Source: Nothophaeocryptopus gaeumannii (lineage: Eukaryota; Ascomycota; Dothideomycetes; Mycosphaerellales; Mycosphaerellaceae). From it: a DNA stretch of 64,000 bases. A program made the position numbers and the translations under genes. The stretch is from contig JASISA010000042.1 in assembly GCA_031771865.1 (NCBI GenBank), positions 1,915,501 through 1,979,500 of the forward strand, written 5' to 3'. This document shows positions 53,642 to 64,000 of the stretch, piece after piece (positions within the stretch are counted from its first letter, which is position 1; the number at the start of each line of letters is the position of its first letter). The notes under the pieces were generated by a model. It had not been told where the DNA came from, did not search any database, and was given only the letters and a program-made list of their open reading frames with translations.

Positions 53642-54373
53642 TTAGCACGAATAGGAACCAGTCGAAGAGCTGTTGCGGCAGTTCTCCGGAAGAATGATCT
53701 GCTGACCGATTGCAAGCTTAGTCGGGTCAACACCCACGTTCAAGCTCTCGATCTGTCCAATAGTAGTCTTGTATTTGGTCGCAAGATCGACAAACAAATC
53801 ACCGCTCTTGATGATGTACGTGCCGACCTTCTCGCACGCACTGCATGGGCAGACGGGAATGTGAACGAGCTGGCCAACCTCGATAAGATCCGGATTCGGG
53901 ATGTTGGCGGCGTTGGCAGCCTCAACGCTTTCCAGAGTAATGTTATAGTCCTTGGCGATGATGGTAAGAGTATCTCCGGACATGACGAAGTACGTGGATC
54001 CAAGACCTGGAACGCAGGGAGCGGTGGCGTTGTACTGTGGGGGAAGGCAAGAGGTGTTGTCGGGATCCTTGCAGTTGACGGGGACTTCGAGGGTTTGGCC
54101 TTCGGCGATGAAGTTGGGGTTTTTGAGATGGTTGTAGGATGCGATATCGCAGATACCAGAATGGAATTGTTGGGCGATGCTGGTGAGAGTGTCCTTGTTG
54201 TGGACGGTGTAGGTTTCGGACTTGGAGGCGCCGCAGGGGAGTTTCTCGCCTGGATGAGGGTGTCAGTGGGATTCGGCGATGTGAGAGGAGCAGTGACCTG
54301 ACGCACTCCTCATAGTAGCTGCGCTGGCAGTGGCAGCGAGAGCCGCGACGGCGGCAACGACAAAGGACTTCAT
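53642..54373 (-). CDS. Secreted LysM effector with three LysM domains (Ecp6-like)
   Basis: Exon 1 is 54298-54373 and exon 2 is 53642-54249, joined by a 48-nt intron (GTCACT...CAG, a weak donor chosen because it alone keeps frame); 227 residues, the size of Ecp6-type proteins. A signal peptide (MKSFVVAAVAALAATASAAT) is followed by three LysM modules at about 33-80, 97-145 and 157-205. Each has the YxVxxGDT-like start (YTVHNKDT, YFVMSGDT, YIIKSGD) and a NP.../LxxGQxxxIP-like end. Paired Cys residues bracket the modules. By family knowledge such proteins bind chitin fragments and mask them from plant immune receptors. The third module starts GDLF rather than GDTL, a small divergence. Confidence 0.9.
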
Positions 54374-56098
54374 CTTCGAAGTTGGAAGAGGGAGTGTGTT
54401 GTATGTGTATCGAAAGATGGGGGCTTGCTTCTCAAAGCAATGCAATCAGTCTCGAATGAGCGACTTGAAAGAGTGACGAAGGAGCAGAACTGCCAGGTGC
54501 GAAAAGATGATCAGCGGAATACAGAACGGAAGCTCGGAAAGGGTATCTCACCTGGGTACCAGAGCTTCTTATACCAAGATTATCACGACCCTTTCTGTTC
54601 TAGGAGAGACCTTGTTGGCGCGACGGCACTTCGTTTTAAAGCGCTATTGCCGATCAGCCCAGGTCTTCTAGCCAACTCCAAAACAGTTCGTCCCGCCTTT
54701 CTTCACTCTCGGCGTTTCTGGATTTCCGTACCTTCCGGTTTCGGTGTAATATCGCTCTTCCTAGGAACACCCCAAAAATATATGTTCCCTCTCCCTTGGA
54801 CTTCTGTGACTACAATACAACTAATTCGTCAGCACTTGTGCAGCCAGTATTGCGCAAAGGGAAAGAAGCTCTCACCGAACGTATTGAAGATCGAAAAAGG
54901 TGCGGCCGTGCGGTTTTGCTGAAGACTGATGGAAGGCGATGTGAATTGAGAAAGGAGAATCGCGTGGAGTTATTGGTTTTTAGCTTGTTCTGTAATCTCG
55001 GGCTTTTGCTTGCTTTCATGGGGTGATGGACTGGGGATGCCAGCGGGTCACATGGGGGTCGGGAGATCCTGGAATTCTAGATCTCGGCGTGCATACGTTC
55101 CTATAATAAGAGCTCGGCGTGTTGAGGTTTGAGGTAGTTTTTTTGTGAAGGAGAGCCGGTTGTACCGGGTTGAAAAAGTTCACGTTGTTTTCCACGTTGC
55201 TTTCCACGTTGCTTTCCACGTTGCTTTCCACGTTGCTTTCCACGTTGCTTTCCACTTTGCCTGGCGATCCGACCTTTTCTTAGAAGCGCATTCTCACTCG
55301 CATAATACGAAGGCTCTTGCAGGCATGTCAACATTTTTCCCTCGCCGTATCAGGCATTAATCGAGAATGGCGACTTTTACCTCTGAGAGAAACATGGATA
55401 AAAGACGGGAGATGAAGCAATACATGCAAGGAACAAGGTCTCTCGGCACTTCAGAAACACGTTCTCCTTACCAAAAGGGGCAGCGCTGACAACCGTAAAA
55501 CACCTGTTTGCCCGGCGGGCAGGCACATCCAGGACTTACTCGAAAAGGTTTATCATGTGTGCCTGAGTCGGTTTGAGATTCCTTTTGGCGGACGGATATC
55601 GATGTCATTCATGATATTTTCGGATCTGTTGACGGCTTTCTCCGGTTAGCGACATGGATACCTCTGTAAATGTGGGGTTGACGAGATACGATGATGCTAT
55701 AAATCTCACTGGGAAGATGAGAAGTGGCTCTGCAAGCTCTTGCACTTGGATCGTATTCGACTTGTGAAATGTCACCGGCTCACGGACTCCGTTTTAGACT
55801 CGCACTGGAGGCTTCTCTTGCCGCTTCTGGCCATATCCGGAAAGCCAATGTCAAACGAGGATGGGTGAGATCAACAGGACCTTGATGGCAAGTCAGAGAG
55901 CTTCCTGCACTGAAGCTGCTTGTGATCTTTCTCGCAGATTCTAAGGGTCTCACCCGAATGAAGGCATCGAGAGATTCGATCAGACTGAGGACTCCAGTGG
56001 ATCAGTATAAGTATAGGGAGTTTCCACTAGCTTTCATTTGTGTGAAGGTGCGACATTGACGAGATCCAGCATAGGCCTTACACCAAACTGGGCTTCTT
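54374..56098. other. Intergenic region with a tandem repeat
   Basis: Upstream of the LysM gene. It contains the 12-bp tandem repeat at 55181-55252, and otherwise only short ORFs with no family signal. Confidence 0.45.
55181..55260. repeat. 12-bp minisatellite CACGTTGCTTTC
   Basis: Six consecutive copies of CACGTTGCTTTC (the first with T at position 8), then a seventh degenerate unit (CACTTTGC). On the minus strand it reads as Asn-Val-Glu-Ser or Gly-Lys-Gln-Arg repeats, without other evidence of coding. Confidence 0.9.
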
Positions 56099-56404
56099 TT
56101 GCACCTGTCAATGTCAGTGTTTCGTTGCGAGACGGATCACGAAGTAACTTGGTCGACAATCTGCGTGAGCTTTGTCGCGGGCTCCTCGCGCCCGGTAGTT
56201 GAGATCACTGCGACTCAGACGACTGTCGGCTGTGCTGTCGTGACTTGTCGCCTTTGCCAACGCGAGTTCGGATTGCAAAAGACTGTGAAACGGCACATGA
56301 AGACAGTGCATCGATCTCACGACGCCACAGCACTTGGATGTAATCAATGCGGCGTCCGATGTGCGAGACAAGGCATCCTGGACCGCCATAAGGACAACCA
56401 GTGA
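56099..56404 (+). CDS. Small C2H2 zinc-finger protein or fragment
   Basis: 101 codons. The C-terminal half has two tandem C2H2-like fingers: VTCRLCQREFGLQKTVKRHM followed by KTVH, and GCNQCGVRCARQGILDRHKD, the second ending at a stop. The N-terminal half is unremarkable. It could be a tiny DNA-binding protein or the remaining end of a larger one. The AT-rich, repeat-like DNA just downstream argues for a relic. Confidence 0.4.
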   Translation: MHLSMSVFRCETDHEVTWSTICVSFVAGSSRPVVEITATQTTVGCAVVTCRLCQREFGLQKTVKRHMKTVHRSHDATALGCNQCGVRCARQGILDRHKDNQ

Positions 56405-57107
56405 TCGTGATCAACTCAACCCAATGAACCTAGGCCCACTGTAAATTTAATTGAGATATGATTGCAATTATCTAGTAGATGTTGCAATTAGTTAATTAAG
56501 ATTAGGAACTCGCAAGTCCTCCGTATAGTGCATCGCCCACTCACATACTACGCTCTAACTACTTGAATCTTTTTATTCAAGGTAGACTCACTTACGAACC
56601 GGTTCGCAAGCGTTCACAATAAGTTGACAGCTGTTACCGCCCTGATTTGTTATATTATATGGCTATTGCAAGCACCTCCGGCCTCTCCGAGACAGGAACC
56701 GTTTCATTCTCTAACTAACAATTCTCGACATTATATGCCGACCTTATGTTAGTCACAATCTCAATTAGTTAAGCATGCCCTAAGGGTTGATAATCAGCTA
56801 ACCCTGATTGACACCTGTCAATTAACACGGGCCTCTGATCTAGTCGAATTAGCCTGTCAATTCAATCCAATTCAACCTGATTGATGATTGAGTTGATCAC
56901 AATCACTGAGGACAACCAACACAGCGAAGACGTTACTGTGCAGTGCGACATCTGCGGTAGATCTGTTCAATGCAGGTGCCTTCGCTCTCATTATACTAGC
57001 GGACGAGCTCAACTCACGTCAAGATTTAATGCCAGCGAGTCGTCCATCGCTGATGGATATACAACAATTATGACCGTACCACTGTACCTGGATGCGAAAG
57101 CCAGTCG
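56405..57107. other. AT-rich degenerate stretch
   Basis: Visibly richer in A/T than its surroundings, with recurring CAATTAGTTAA, TCAATTAACAC and TTCAATCCAATTCAACC words. A short plus-strand ORF at 56881-57111 contains VQCDICGRSVQCRCLRSHY, a degenerate C2H2-like finger. It is probably mutated repeat DNA. Confidence 0.45.
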
Positions 57108-57662
57108 ATGAGTTTCAAGATGGGAAGAACGGACGGGACGAGGCTACAAGCATCACCAAAGGTCTTGGAGCTCCAGATTCAGGTCTTGCAAACACTTTAT
57201 CAACAACTGGAGACCACTACTTGTCACCGAGACTCTTCCCTTGTTGACGCTCTTGCGACTCTGATCATCCTCACAGCTTTCATATATAGGTGAGGCAACG
57301 AAAAAAAGCATTGCAGATTGCTGACATACCTCGTCAATGATCAGCTTCGAGAGATATACCACGCTCCAAGGAGGCATTCATCAACGCTGCGTCGCTGGAT
57401 CCTTTTCAGTTCGTCTTGCGCAGAGCTGTTTCCCCTTCCCACTACGCCAGCTGCGGGGCTCATGATCATCAATGCTCTGAATATGATGCGTTCTGCTGTT
57501 TACGCCAAGCTGTTCAAGTGCGGAACCGGTCAAGCTTTAGAAGACTTGACGGCGGCTGATTTGGCTGGTGAACATGGGTATAACATGCTGGCAATCGCCA
57601 ACTGTGCGGCATCGATTGACACGCCGCGTGTCTTGGAGGGTTTCCAAAGTGCGAGCTGTTGA
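57108..57662 (+). pseudogene. Fragmented hypothetical coding region
   Basis: Two plus-strand open segments (57108-57293, 57318-57662) read like pieces of one protein: SLVDALATLIILTAFIYR, then MIINALNMMRSAVYAKLFKC. The breaks between them may be introns or mutations. No family recognised; a fungal transcription-factor regulatory domain is one possibility. Confidence 0.25.
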
Positions 57663-57791
57663 ATTCGGTGCCTTAGTCAGATTTTCGAAAGTTGAGATCG
57701 ATCAGGTTACACGCACCTTCGATTGTTTGCATCTGCTCCTTTTGAATCCTGCACGATTGCCACACAGTCCTGGACTCTCAAGTTGCTTTCT

Positions 57792-58799
57792 TCACAAAAC
57801 CGACGGTTCCATCAAGCTAAGCCAGAAATCGTTGTTTTCTTCAGACGATGCTGATGACCAGTCAGATGCATCGTCGCCTCCAGCTTCAAAGATCCGGCCG
57901 CTCGCCTCCTCTAAGCGAGCCGCCTGCTCTTCACTGGGTGAGATCATGCCATACAACTGGATCGAGGCATCCCAACGAAATTGGGCCTTGATGCTAGACA
58001 TATCCTCCTCATTCCTGTTGTAATCGTTCACTTGCTCTGTCAGCCAATTCTCGATTTGCTGTGCGTCGTGCCGAATGTCTTGGAAAACGTCATTTATGGT
58101 AACGCCACGCGGATTGGAGGTGATCATCCCACCACTTGCAGTAACAGTCTCATTGCGGCCATTCTGCGTGTCGAACGTGAATCACGGCCTGTCGAAAGAT
58201 CGTATGAAGAGTATGGCGCTGATTGGTGGCTGGCAAATGTACATTTTGCGCCAGGATGCTTCAGGCTGTCGATCATCCAGGAAATTGGATATGGTCAGGC
58301 TGGCGAAGACATATCCTCCCCCACGCAGATTCTTCACAATGTCGGGCACGTAATTTCCGGCCTTCAAGATGAGAGGGTTGAGCTGTGCAACAACTGCTTC
58401 GTGACGATACGGGCTGATGGTGTTGTTCGGGATCGGAGGAAGCGTCTCTAGGAATAAAGGTATGGATTGCGGTATTCCGACGACCGACCGCCGTGCTGCT
58501 GGCCTAATACGTGTCCGGCGGAACGTTTCTTTTCTTGTGGGTCCTTGGACTTCTGGATGTCCTGGCTTCCACAGTGAAGCGGTTGCTCGTTCGCTCCTAT
58601 ACTTCCAGCACCATTCCGTATCTTGCGGCAGAAGGAAGAGGGCTTGCTGAAGCTCTTTAGTCTTGGTGATGAGCTCACGTCAAGCCTTGCATACGCGCTG
58701 AGAGATCAAGAGCTCTCTCGTGGGGAGGGCGATGAGGATGGCGACCAAGAGCTCGGTGGGAAGGCTGTTGACGTTGTCTGGTGGTGTTGAGGAGGCCAT
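57792..58799 (-). pseudogene. F-box protein pseudogene
   Basis: The ATG at 58799 starts MASSTPPDNVNSLPTELLVA and an F-box (ILIALPTRELLISQRVCKA). The frame meets a TGA exactly where the family has a Trp (VCKxWR), then continues in the same frame with ELITKTKELQQALFLLP. Later parts are in other frames: ISNFLDDRQPEASWRKMYIC, QPPISAILFIRSFDRP, and an open C-terminal segment at 57792-58127 (NDVFQDIRHDAQQIENWL and an acidic end). One nonsense change plus frameshifts make it dead. It resembles the small lineage-expanded fungal F-box proteins. Confidence 0.65.
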
Positions 58800-59244
58800 G
58801 AAGGCGACATCAGCAAAAGTGGGATGTTGTTGTTCTTCAGATGTGTCCAGATGTTGTTTTGAAGATGAGATGGACTTGCGAGGTGCGTTTTGATATCGCT
58901 CCACAGACTCCTGTCTTCCGCATGCTGTGTTACCTTCGGCCCGCTTGCTGCCTGCGCCGAGGAACCCAATTCTGCTCCTAAAGCATTGGACATTCGAACA
59001 GCATAAAGAACAGTAGATGCGGTTGTGCGCCGGTCTCATTCACCAACAGCAGAAATGCTACTATTGCTCACAAGCCTGTGATCGGCTTTGCACTTTGCTT
59101 CACTCATTACTCATCTTTAGACAGTGAACGAAGATTTCATATTCACCTCTCATGCCGCACAATTCCTTTTCAGGAAAGCAAATATGTGCCATATTCATCC
59201 ACCAATCCTGCTACAATCGCGATCGTCAACTCGCGCTAGACAGC

Positions 59245-59691
59245 ATGGCGTCCTCCAATAGCAAGGCTACAACCTCAAGCTCCAATGGCGGCCGCACCTT
59301 CGGCGGCTCCAAGATCCCTTCGCGTCGTACGCTCTTTCCTCGAGCTGAAGAGTCGGTCGCTAAGCCGGATGCTCATGTGGAAACCCGTGTCTCGAAAGTA
59401 AGACGCTGAGCCGAGCAAGCACCAGGATCATCGGCGCGGATGCAGCAGAACGCCCGCCGCATGGGAGAGATATTCCGGCGTATCGACACAGAGAAGGCTT
59501 TTCAGATCATGATGGAGGCATTCGAGTCCTTTCATGGTTCGCTGAGACATGTGCCGGAAGATGAGCCTGCAACAGAAGCTGCTGGGGCGACTCATCCGAA
59601 AGAGGAAGCCAGAAAGAACAGTAAGCAGGAAGGTTCAGTCGACAACCTTGCGCAATTGATTGAGATGCTTCGCAAATGGTCGATCAGATAG
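59245..59691 (+). CDS. Small hypothetical protein, two exons, 132 aa
   Basis: Exon 1 is 59245-59397 and exon 2 is 59446-59691, with a 48-nt intron (GTAAGA...GATGCAG) that keeps frame. The N-terminus is Ser/Thr-rich (MASSNSKATTSSSNGGRTFG), then basic (SKIPSRRTLFPRA). The second exon is helical (RRMGEIFRRIDTEKAFQIMM, DNLAQLIEMLRKWSI). No signal peptide or known domain. A decayed copy of exon 2 follows at 59800-60058, so the unit has been duplicated locally. Confidence 0.5.
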
Positions 59692-59799
59692 ACCTCGCCT
59701 ACCAGCAGTGAGTGGCGATGGCAGAGCAAAGTAGCAAGGGGGGTGACAGGCGGTAGCTTGCGTCTGTTACTGACGAAGCAAAACAGAGGTTGAGACTTC

Positions 59800-60058
59800 C
59801 GGCATGTACGCAGCAGAGCGCGCGCGGCATGAGTGAAATCCTCCAGCGCATCGGTACAGAGAACTCTTTTTGAGCATGGTCGAGTCCTTCGAATCGTTTT
59901 GTCGGTCGGTTGGGCATGGAAAGCAGGATGACAAGTGGGGACCGGATAGATCGGGGGATTCTGAGCTGCAGGGAATCGTGGATTGAGGACAATTCGAAGG
60001 CCTTCAGGATGAGGTCGCAAATGTTGTGGAGACGATGCGGAGAGAGTCGATTAGTTAG
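59800..60058 (+). pseudogene. Decayed copy of the preceding exon 2
   Basis: Matches the plus-strand sequence from 59440 in order: CAGCAGAGCGCGCGCGGCATG against CAGCAGAACGCCCGCCGCATG; GCGCATCGGTACAGAGAA against GCGTATCGACACAGAGAA; and an ATTAGTTAGAC end against ATCAGATAGAC. A stop interrupts it early (ENSF then TGA). No exon 1 copy is seen before it. Confidence 0.6.
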
Positions 60059-60386
60059 ACACTTGCCATAGACTGTGGAGCAGCGATGACTTGAAGTTGG
60101 AGATATCGTTAAGCATTCAGACTCCAAGTCTCCGTGCATGTCGCTGTTGGAGCAGGATATCCTTCATACCAAACCACGAATGGCTCCGCCTTTGAGACCA
60201 ATTGTGCCACCATGGATGTCAAGACAGATCTTGAACTACGGACCATCCCCTGTCGCAATAAAGAGTGGAGTTTGCGGTCGTGTTCCCTCCAGTTCAACCA
60301 TTAGCTTGATGTTCACCCAACGGCGCAAGCGACGGTCTTTCATGGGAGTATGTGGAGGTCTTTCGAAGGGCAACTGGCTGTTCGTG

Positions 60387-61957
60387 TCACTTACGCGCTG
60401 CTTGTATATTGCGGCAGAGCACACTGCCGGCCTCGTCTACCCAGCTATGCTCGTCGGGTCTTAGCCGGCGCGTGCATTCAATGAATAGTCGTGTGGAATG
60501 CAGCGTGCCGTAAAGTTCTGAAGAGAGCTTCTCGGCTTGCGACGCAGAGCAGTCCGTGAACATACGCAGGACCTGAAGTGCCGCATCCGCATTTGGAGTT
60601 TTGGGGTGGTACAAGTCGAGTGCGGCTCGGCCAAGTTCGCCATTCATCCTAGAGTGGAACAACGTGGGATAGCTTTGGCAGACCCGTACCAGTTTTCGTA
60701 CAAGGTCGCATCTGTTCTTGTATACCACCCATGGGCGATCTCCTTGATAAGCATTAGACATGTTGGGTATGACGATATGAACGCAATCTCTTCGTGGCCA
60801 TCTCAGGCCTTGATCGATGAGCCTTCTTGTGACTGTCAATCATACTCACGATCTCGAAAATTGGCGCAGCGCTGAGCTTGCGTCCATTCCTATATCGTGG
60901 GCTAGGCGCGATTCTACGATGGAGCGGTAAAGCGAATTGCGCAACATCAGGCCTTCTCAAATCTGGAGAGATGTCACGCTTTCAACCTCGAGCCGTTGTG
61001 TGACGAGGTGCATCAATCCCTCGGTTGAAGCAAAATAGCACAGTCGGTGGGTCGTATCGTGCGAGTACAAGATTATCGGCCTCCAAACAGCTTCATCAGC
61101 CCACATAATGCCCAACGCTATGCGAGCTAGGCCTGCTCTTTCTAGTCGAACCCCTCCAGGACGGCTCGCCCTAGTAAAGCCCTGTACTTTTGATGCTGCG
61201 CGTCTAAGCAAACTCGAATTGTCTCAATAGCACTTCCGTCGGCAGAGTTTGAGCTCTGTAAACAGTCCACGGGATCGGCTGCGCCAGCTAGTATTTTGGC
61301 GTTAAAGTCTTGCCTGCCTCCGACCAAGGGCCAATGTACTTCATCTCACGAGCAACTCGTGCGGCATGTTTGTCTTGTCCAGAGGTCTTCAGGATGTTCT
61401 CATCCGGTCCTTGGCCCCGATAATGTGGACTATCAGAGTACTTTTTTCCATGGCTGCTCCTGAGACTTTCGCTGAACTGAGCCAACGTCGATGATCTCCA
61501 GCGAAGGAGCTGCCATGAACGTGTACATTTCTTTGTCTTGCTAGTCTGCGGGCTCCATGGCTCCAGAAATTCCTGCCCCAAGCCCTTGAGGCAGATAATA
61601 GTAAGTCCATGGCTTGCCTAGTCCTTTGACTGTAGCAGTCGATTGCGTAAATGGGTTTACACGGCCGCTCACTCACCCGAAGATATGATCTCTGCAGTAC
61701 TGAGCTCGAAGATTGTGTCATGAGACCAAAGGAGGATTGGAGTTGAGTAGTAATGGAGCCGTGATTGTGGTTATTCATGTTGAATTCCACGATTGGAGAG
61801 TAAGCTTTTTAGAGTCCGCGCCAAGATGAAAGGTGGTTGTGCTGGTGCAGGAGGAACAAGGAAACAGACTTTCGGGTGCGGGAAGAGCCGTAGACTGATG
61901 TAATCCCGTGTTCCTGCCGACGCGACTCCTGTAAACAAACTCCATCTCCCTCAACAA
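60387..61957 (-). pseudogene. Hypothetical gene relic in several frames
   Basis: Successive minus-strand open segments read as parts of one protein across frames: MEFNMNNHNHGSITTQLQSS, then LEPWSPQTSKTKKCTRSWQL, then DGSAIETIRVCLDAQHQKYR, then a 150-codon open segment at 60387-60839. I cannot name the family. The frames change without clear splice sites at several points, so decay is more likely than unseen introns. Confidence 0.3.
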
Positions 61958-63221
61958 CGATGGTCAGTATGAAAGAATGACATCAAATAACGATTACATC
62001 ATTTCGTGGGCGATACACCGCAGTGTACTTTTGCCAGATGGAGCTGTCGCAAGGATCCAGCTCTTCACATGCTCTGGACCACTGCCGAACCTCTGCCCTC
62101 ATACTCAACCGCCACGTAGCCACACGAAAAGGCATGTTGGTGGACAAAGATTTTGCAGACGGTTGACTCCAGGTATAGTAGGAGACCTTGCAGAAGACCA
62201 ATCTACAACAGCTCCAGTCACTTCACCCGATATTTCGGGCCATCCGCGACCGCAGGACCTGCAAGCTGCGATTGTCAACGGCGATGAACATGGCGCATTG
62301 CTCCGTTGTGATGATCCTGATGGGCTTTACTTAGCCAGTCCGAGCATTTTCAGACTTCAGAAGTACGATCCGAGATGCTGATATACACGTGACAAGCTGC
62401 GACGTTTACTGCCGCCGCGCGAATGGCACCCACGAGAACAACATATGTCCTCTGTCATCGAGTACACGCCCGTGGCTGTCTTCATTATCTATGTTTGGAT
62501 ATCACGCTGCAGAGGACGAGTCGTACGAGACCTTCTAGGCTTCTAACTTGCACCACCGCCTCTTTTATACCCTGAAGATTGGCGAACACGCTGTCGGACA
62601 TTTCGCAAACGGATGGACAACATTCGCTAAATTGGCTAAGGCTTAGCATGGGCTTGCTGTTCGCAATACTCAGTCTCTTGCCCATGTTGCACTCCAAATC
62701 GATGCATTCGACATATCGGTGCCTGGAGTTGGTTGCACCGTCGAAAAGGAGCAGAACCTTGACTAAAGCGGATTGTCTGTCGCCACGCTGTTGTAAGCGA
62801 GCCGCAGATTTACCCCAGTCGTTCTCGCCTGATGGCTAGATGAAGGACATAGCACATGTCGATGATCTGATCGGCCAAACACTTTTAAAGCTGATCTATC
62901 GTGTCAGTTGAGAGATCAGTTACCGACCGGCAGATGGCAAAATGCTTGGAGTGATTAGCTGATTGAACGTTTACGGCAACATTTTCTGGCAATCTCATGT
63001 GCAAGAGAGCTTTTCCAACCGAAACTGGGATGCCGACTCATCGCGACGCATATTGTGACCTGCAGCCCGTGCACACATACTTCATGTGATGCAAGCAGAG
63101 CGCTCCGAACTCGCCGTACCTCCCAAATAGGCTGGTATCGCCGAGAACTGCCGACCTCCGCTGCCGCAGAACCCCCAAACTTCGGAGTGAATACACGTGG
63201 GTCTCCGACTTCGCGGAGACT
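61958..63221. other. Intergenic interval
   Basis: No supported gene. A minus-strand segment around 62485-62840 reads weakly like the N-terminus of a large fungal protein (MSDSVFANLQGIKEAVVQVR) but is short and isolated. Confidence 0.4.
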
Positions 63222-63731
63222 CTCGGCATGAATCTATTATTGAGGTTCACAAAGCACATGAACCAAGGAAGACGCCTGTCCAAGATCCAACAGGGGAAGA
63301 CTACCTTGAAAGGATGCAGCACTAGGAGAATACTAAGCCACCTAGGTTTGAAAAGAAGGGCAATACAATGACACAGAAGTACTACGCTGACAACGTGCTT
63401 CCATATTATATAGAGGGTATAGAGGCACACAGGAAGCAGTTCAAAAGGGAGGTGTATCTTGTAAAGGATAGACACCATTCTAGAGGCAACCTCCCTACCC
63501 TATTGAACCAAAAACATGGAATTTAGCTATATGCTCAGCTAGCACAATCCCCTAACCTTAGGCCAATTGAAGGGCTTTAGTTACTGCTGAAAGAAAGGCT
63601 TAAAAAGGCACATGGTGAGAATCTACGGAAGCTTAACTTTAGGCAGTTCAAAGAAGCAGTTCAGGTAGCCTAGGCTACTATTACTTTGGAGGAAGTAAGG
63701 AACTGGATTAGAGAGATGCCCTGGAGGTGAT
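63222..63731 (+). pseudogene. Tc1/mariner-type transposase relic
   Basis: The plus-strand frame shows the C-terminal half of a Tc1/mariner transposase: GNTMTQKYYADNVLPYYIEG, KDRHHSRGNLPTLLNQKHGI, LAQSPNLRPIEGL (the SPDLNPIE block with the last acidic residue), and a closing TITLEEVRNWIREMPWR. At least three in-frame TAG codons interrupt it, two where a Trp is usual, each one G-to-A step from TGG. No N-terminal domain or terminal repeats were found. Confidence 0.65.
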
Positions 63732-64000
63732 ACAAGGTCATTCCCAAGGCTGGTACTATCGTGAAAGGCGGTGTTTGGTAATATACAAGGTATCTAGCGG
63801 ACTCCGTCCAAAGATATGCCCGAAGGAAGTCGATTGAATTGAGTAATTGACCAGGCGCGCGTGAAAGCCTGCTTCGGAGTGTCTGGACCCTGAGATTCCG
63901 AGGCTTGGCGTAGCTGGACCCTGAAAGTTTCTGCTAGATCGGATGTACTTTAGGGAACATGCAGACGTGTAAGTCCACGGAGCGTGTCCAGCTGGCTTTA
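63732..64000. other. Right edge, no gene
   Basis: Contains two copies of CTGGACCCTGA (near 63883 and 63912). Could be the remnant of a transposon end; nothing else seen. Confidence 0.3.

Overview
This 64 kb window is from a filamentous ascomycete. Genes are broken by many short introns (about 45-66 nt, GT-AG plus two GC-AG). The protein families are fungal: chitin synthase, chitin deacetylase, HsbA, tannase/feruloyl esterase, a LysM effector, DAL5- and QDR-type transporters. A three-LysM secreted protein resembling Ecp6 suggests a plant-associated Dothideomycete, but that placement is inference. Most of the first 8 kb and the last 14 kb is gene-poor and full of relics.

Layout. 1-7.3 kb: relics and an AT-rich inverted-repeat element. 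7.3-19.7 kb: a cell-wall/polysaccharide block with a frameshifted nucleotide-sugar dehydrogenase, a GH18 chitinase-like enzyme, a GPI-type chitin deacetylase with a chitin-binding module, a chitin synthase, and a 10-exon multicopper-oxidase homologue that keeps an open frame but has lost most copper ligands. 19.98-24.69 kb: a 4.7 kb transposon with perfect 39-bp terminal inverted repeats, a decayed integrase-type transposase, two accessory ORFs, and a dense scatter of a short CACTCG(T/C)A motif. 24.8-31.3 kb: an SDR pseudogene, a 422-aa orphan with a decayed tandem paralogue, a secreted Asn-rich protein, and an HsbA-domain protein.

32.1-39.2 kb: three genes on the minus strand, a tannase/feruloyl esterase, a 14-TM-type MFS transporter and a phenylalanine/histidine ammonia-lyase, which may form a phenolic-acid module. 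39.9-45.8 kb: a divergent housekeeping pair, an NF-X1/FAP1-type zinc-finger protein and a PPWD1-like WD40-cyclophilin. 45.9-49.1 kb: a deleted DAL5-type transporter relic and an intact QDR-type MFS transporter. 49-64 kb: small secreted proteins, the LysM effector, C2H2 and F-box relics, short tandem repeats, a small two-exon gene with a decayed local copy, and a Tc1/mariner relic.

The most notable items are the multi-ORF transposon with its internal motif (which forms the 3' end of its introns), the open-frame copper-less multicopper oxidase next to the chitin genes, and the chitin/uronate-type gene block. Gene models were spliced by eye from reading frame, splice signals and remembered family conservation. 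No searches were run.
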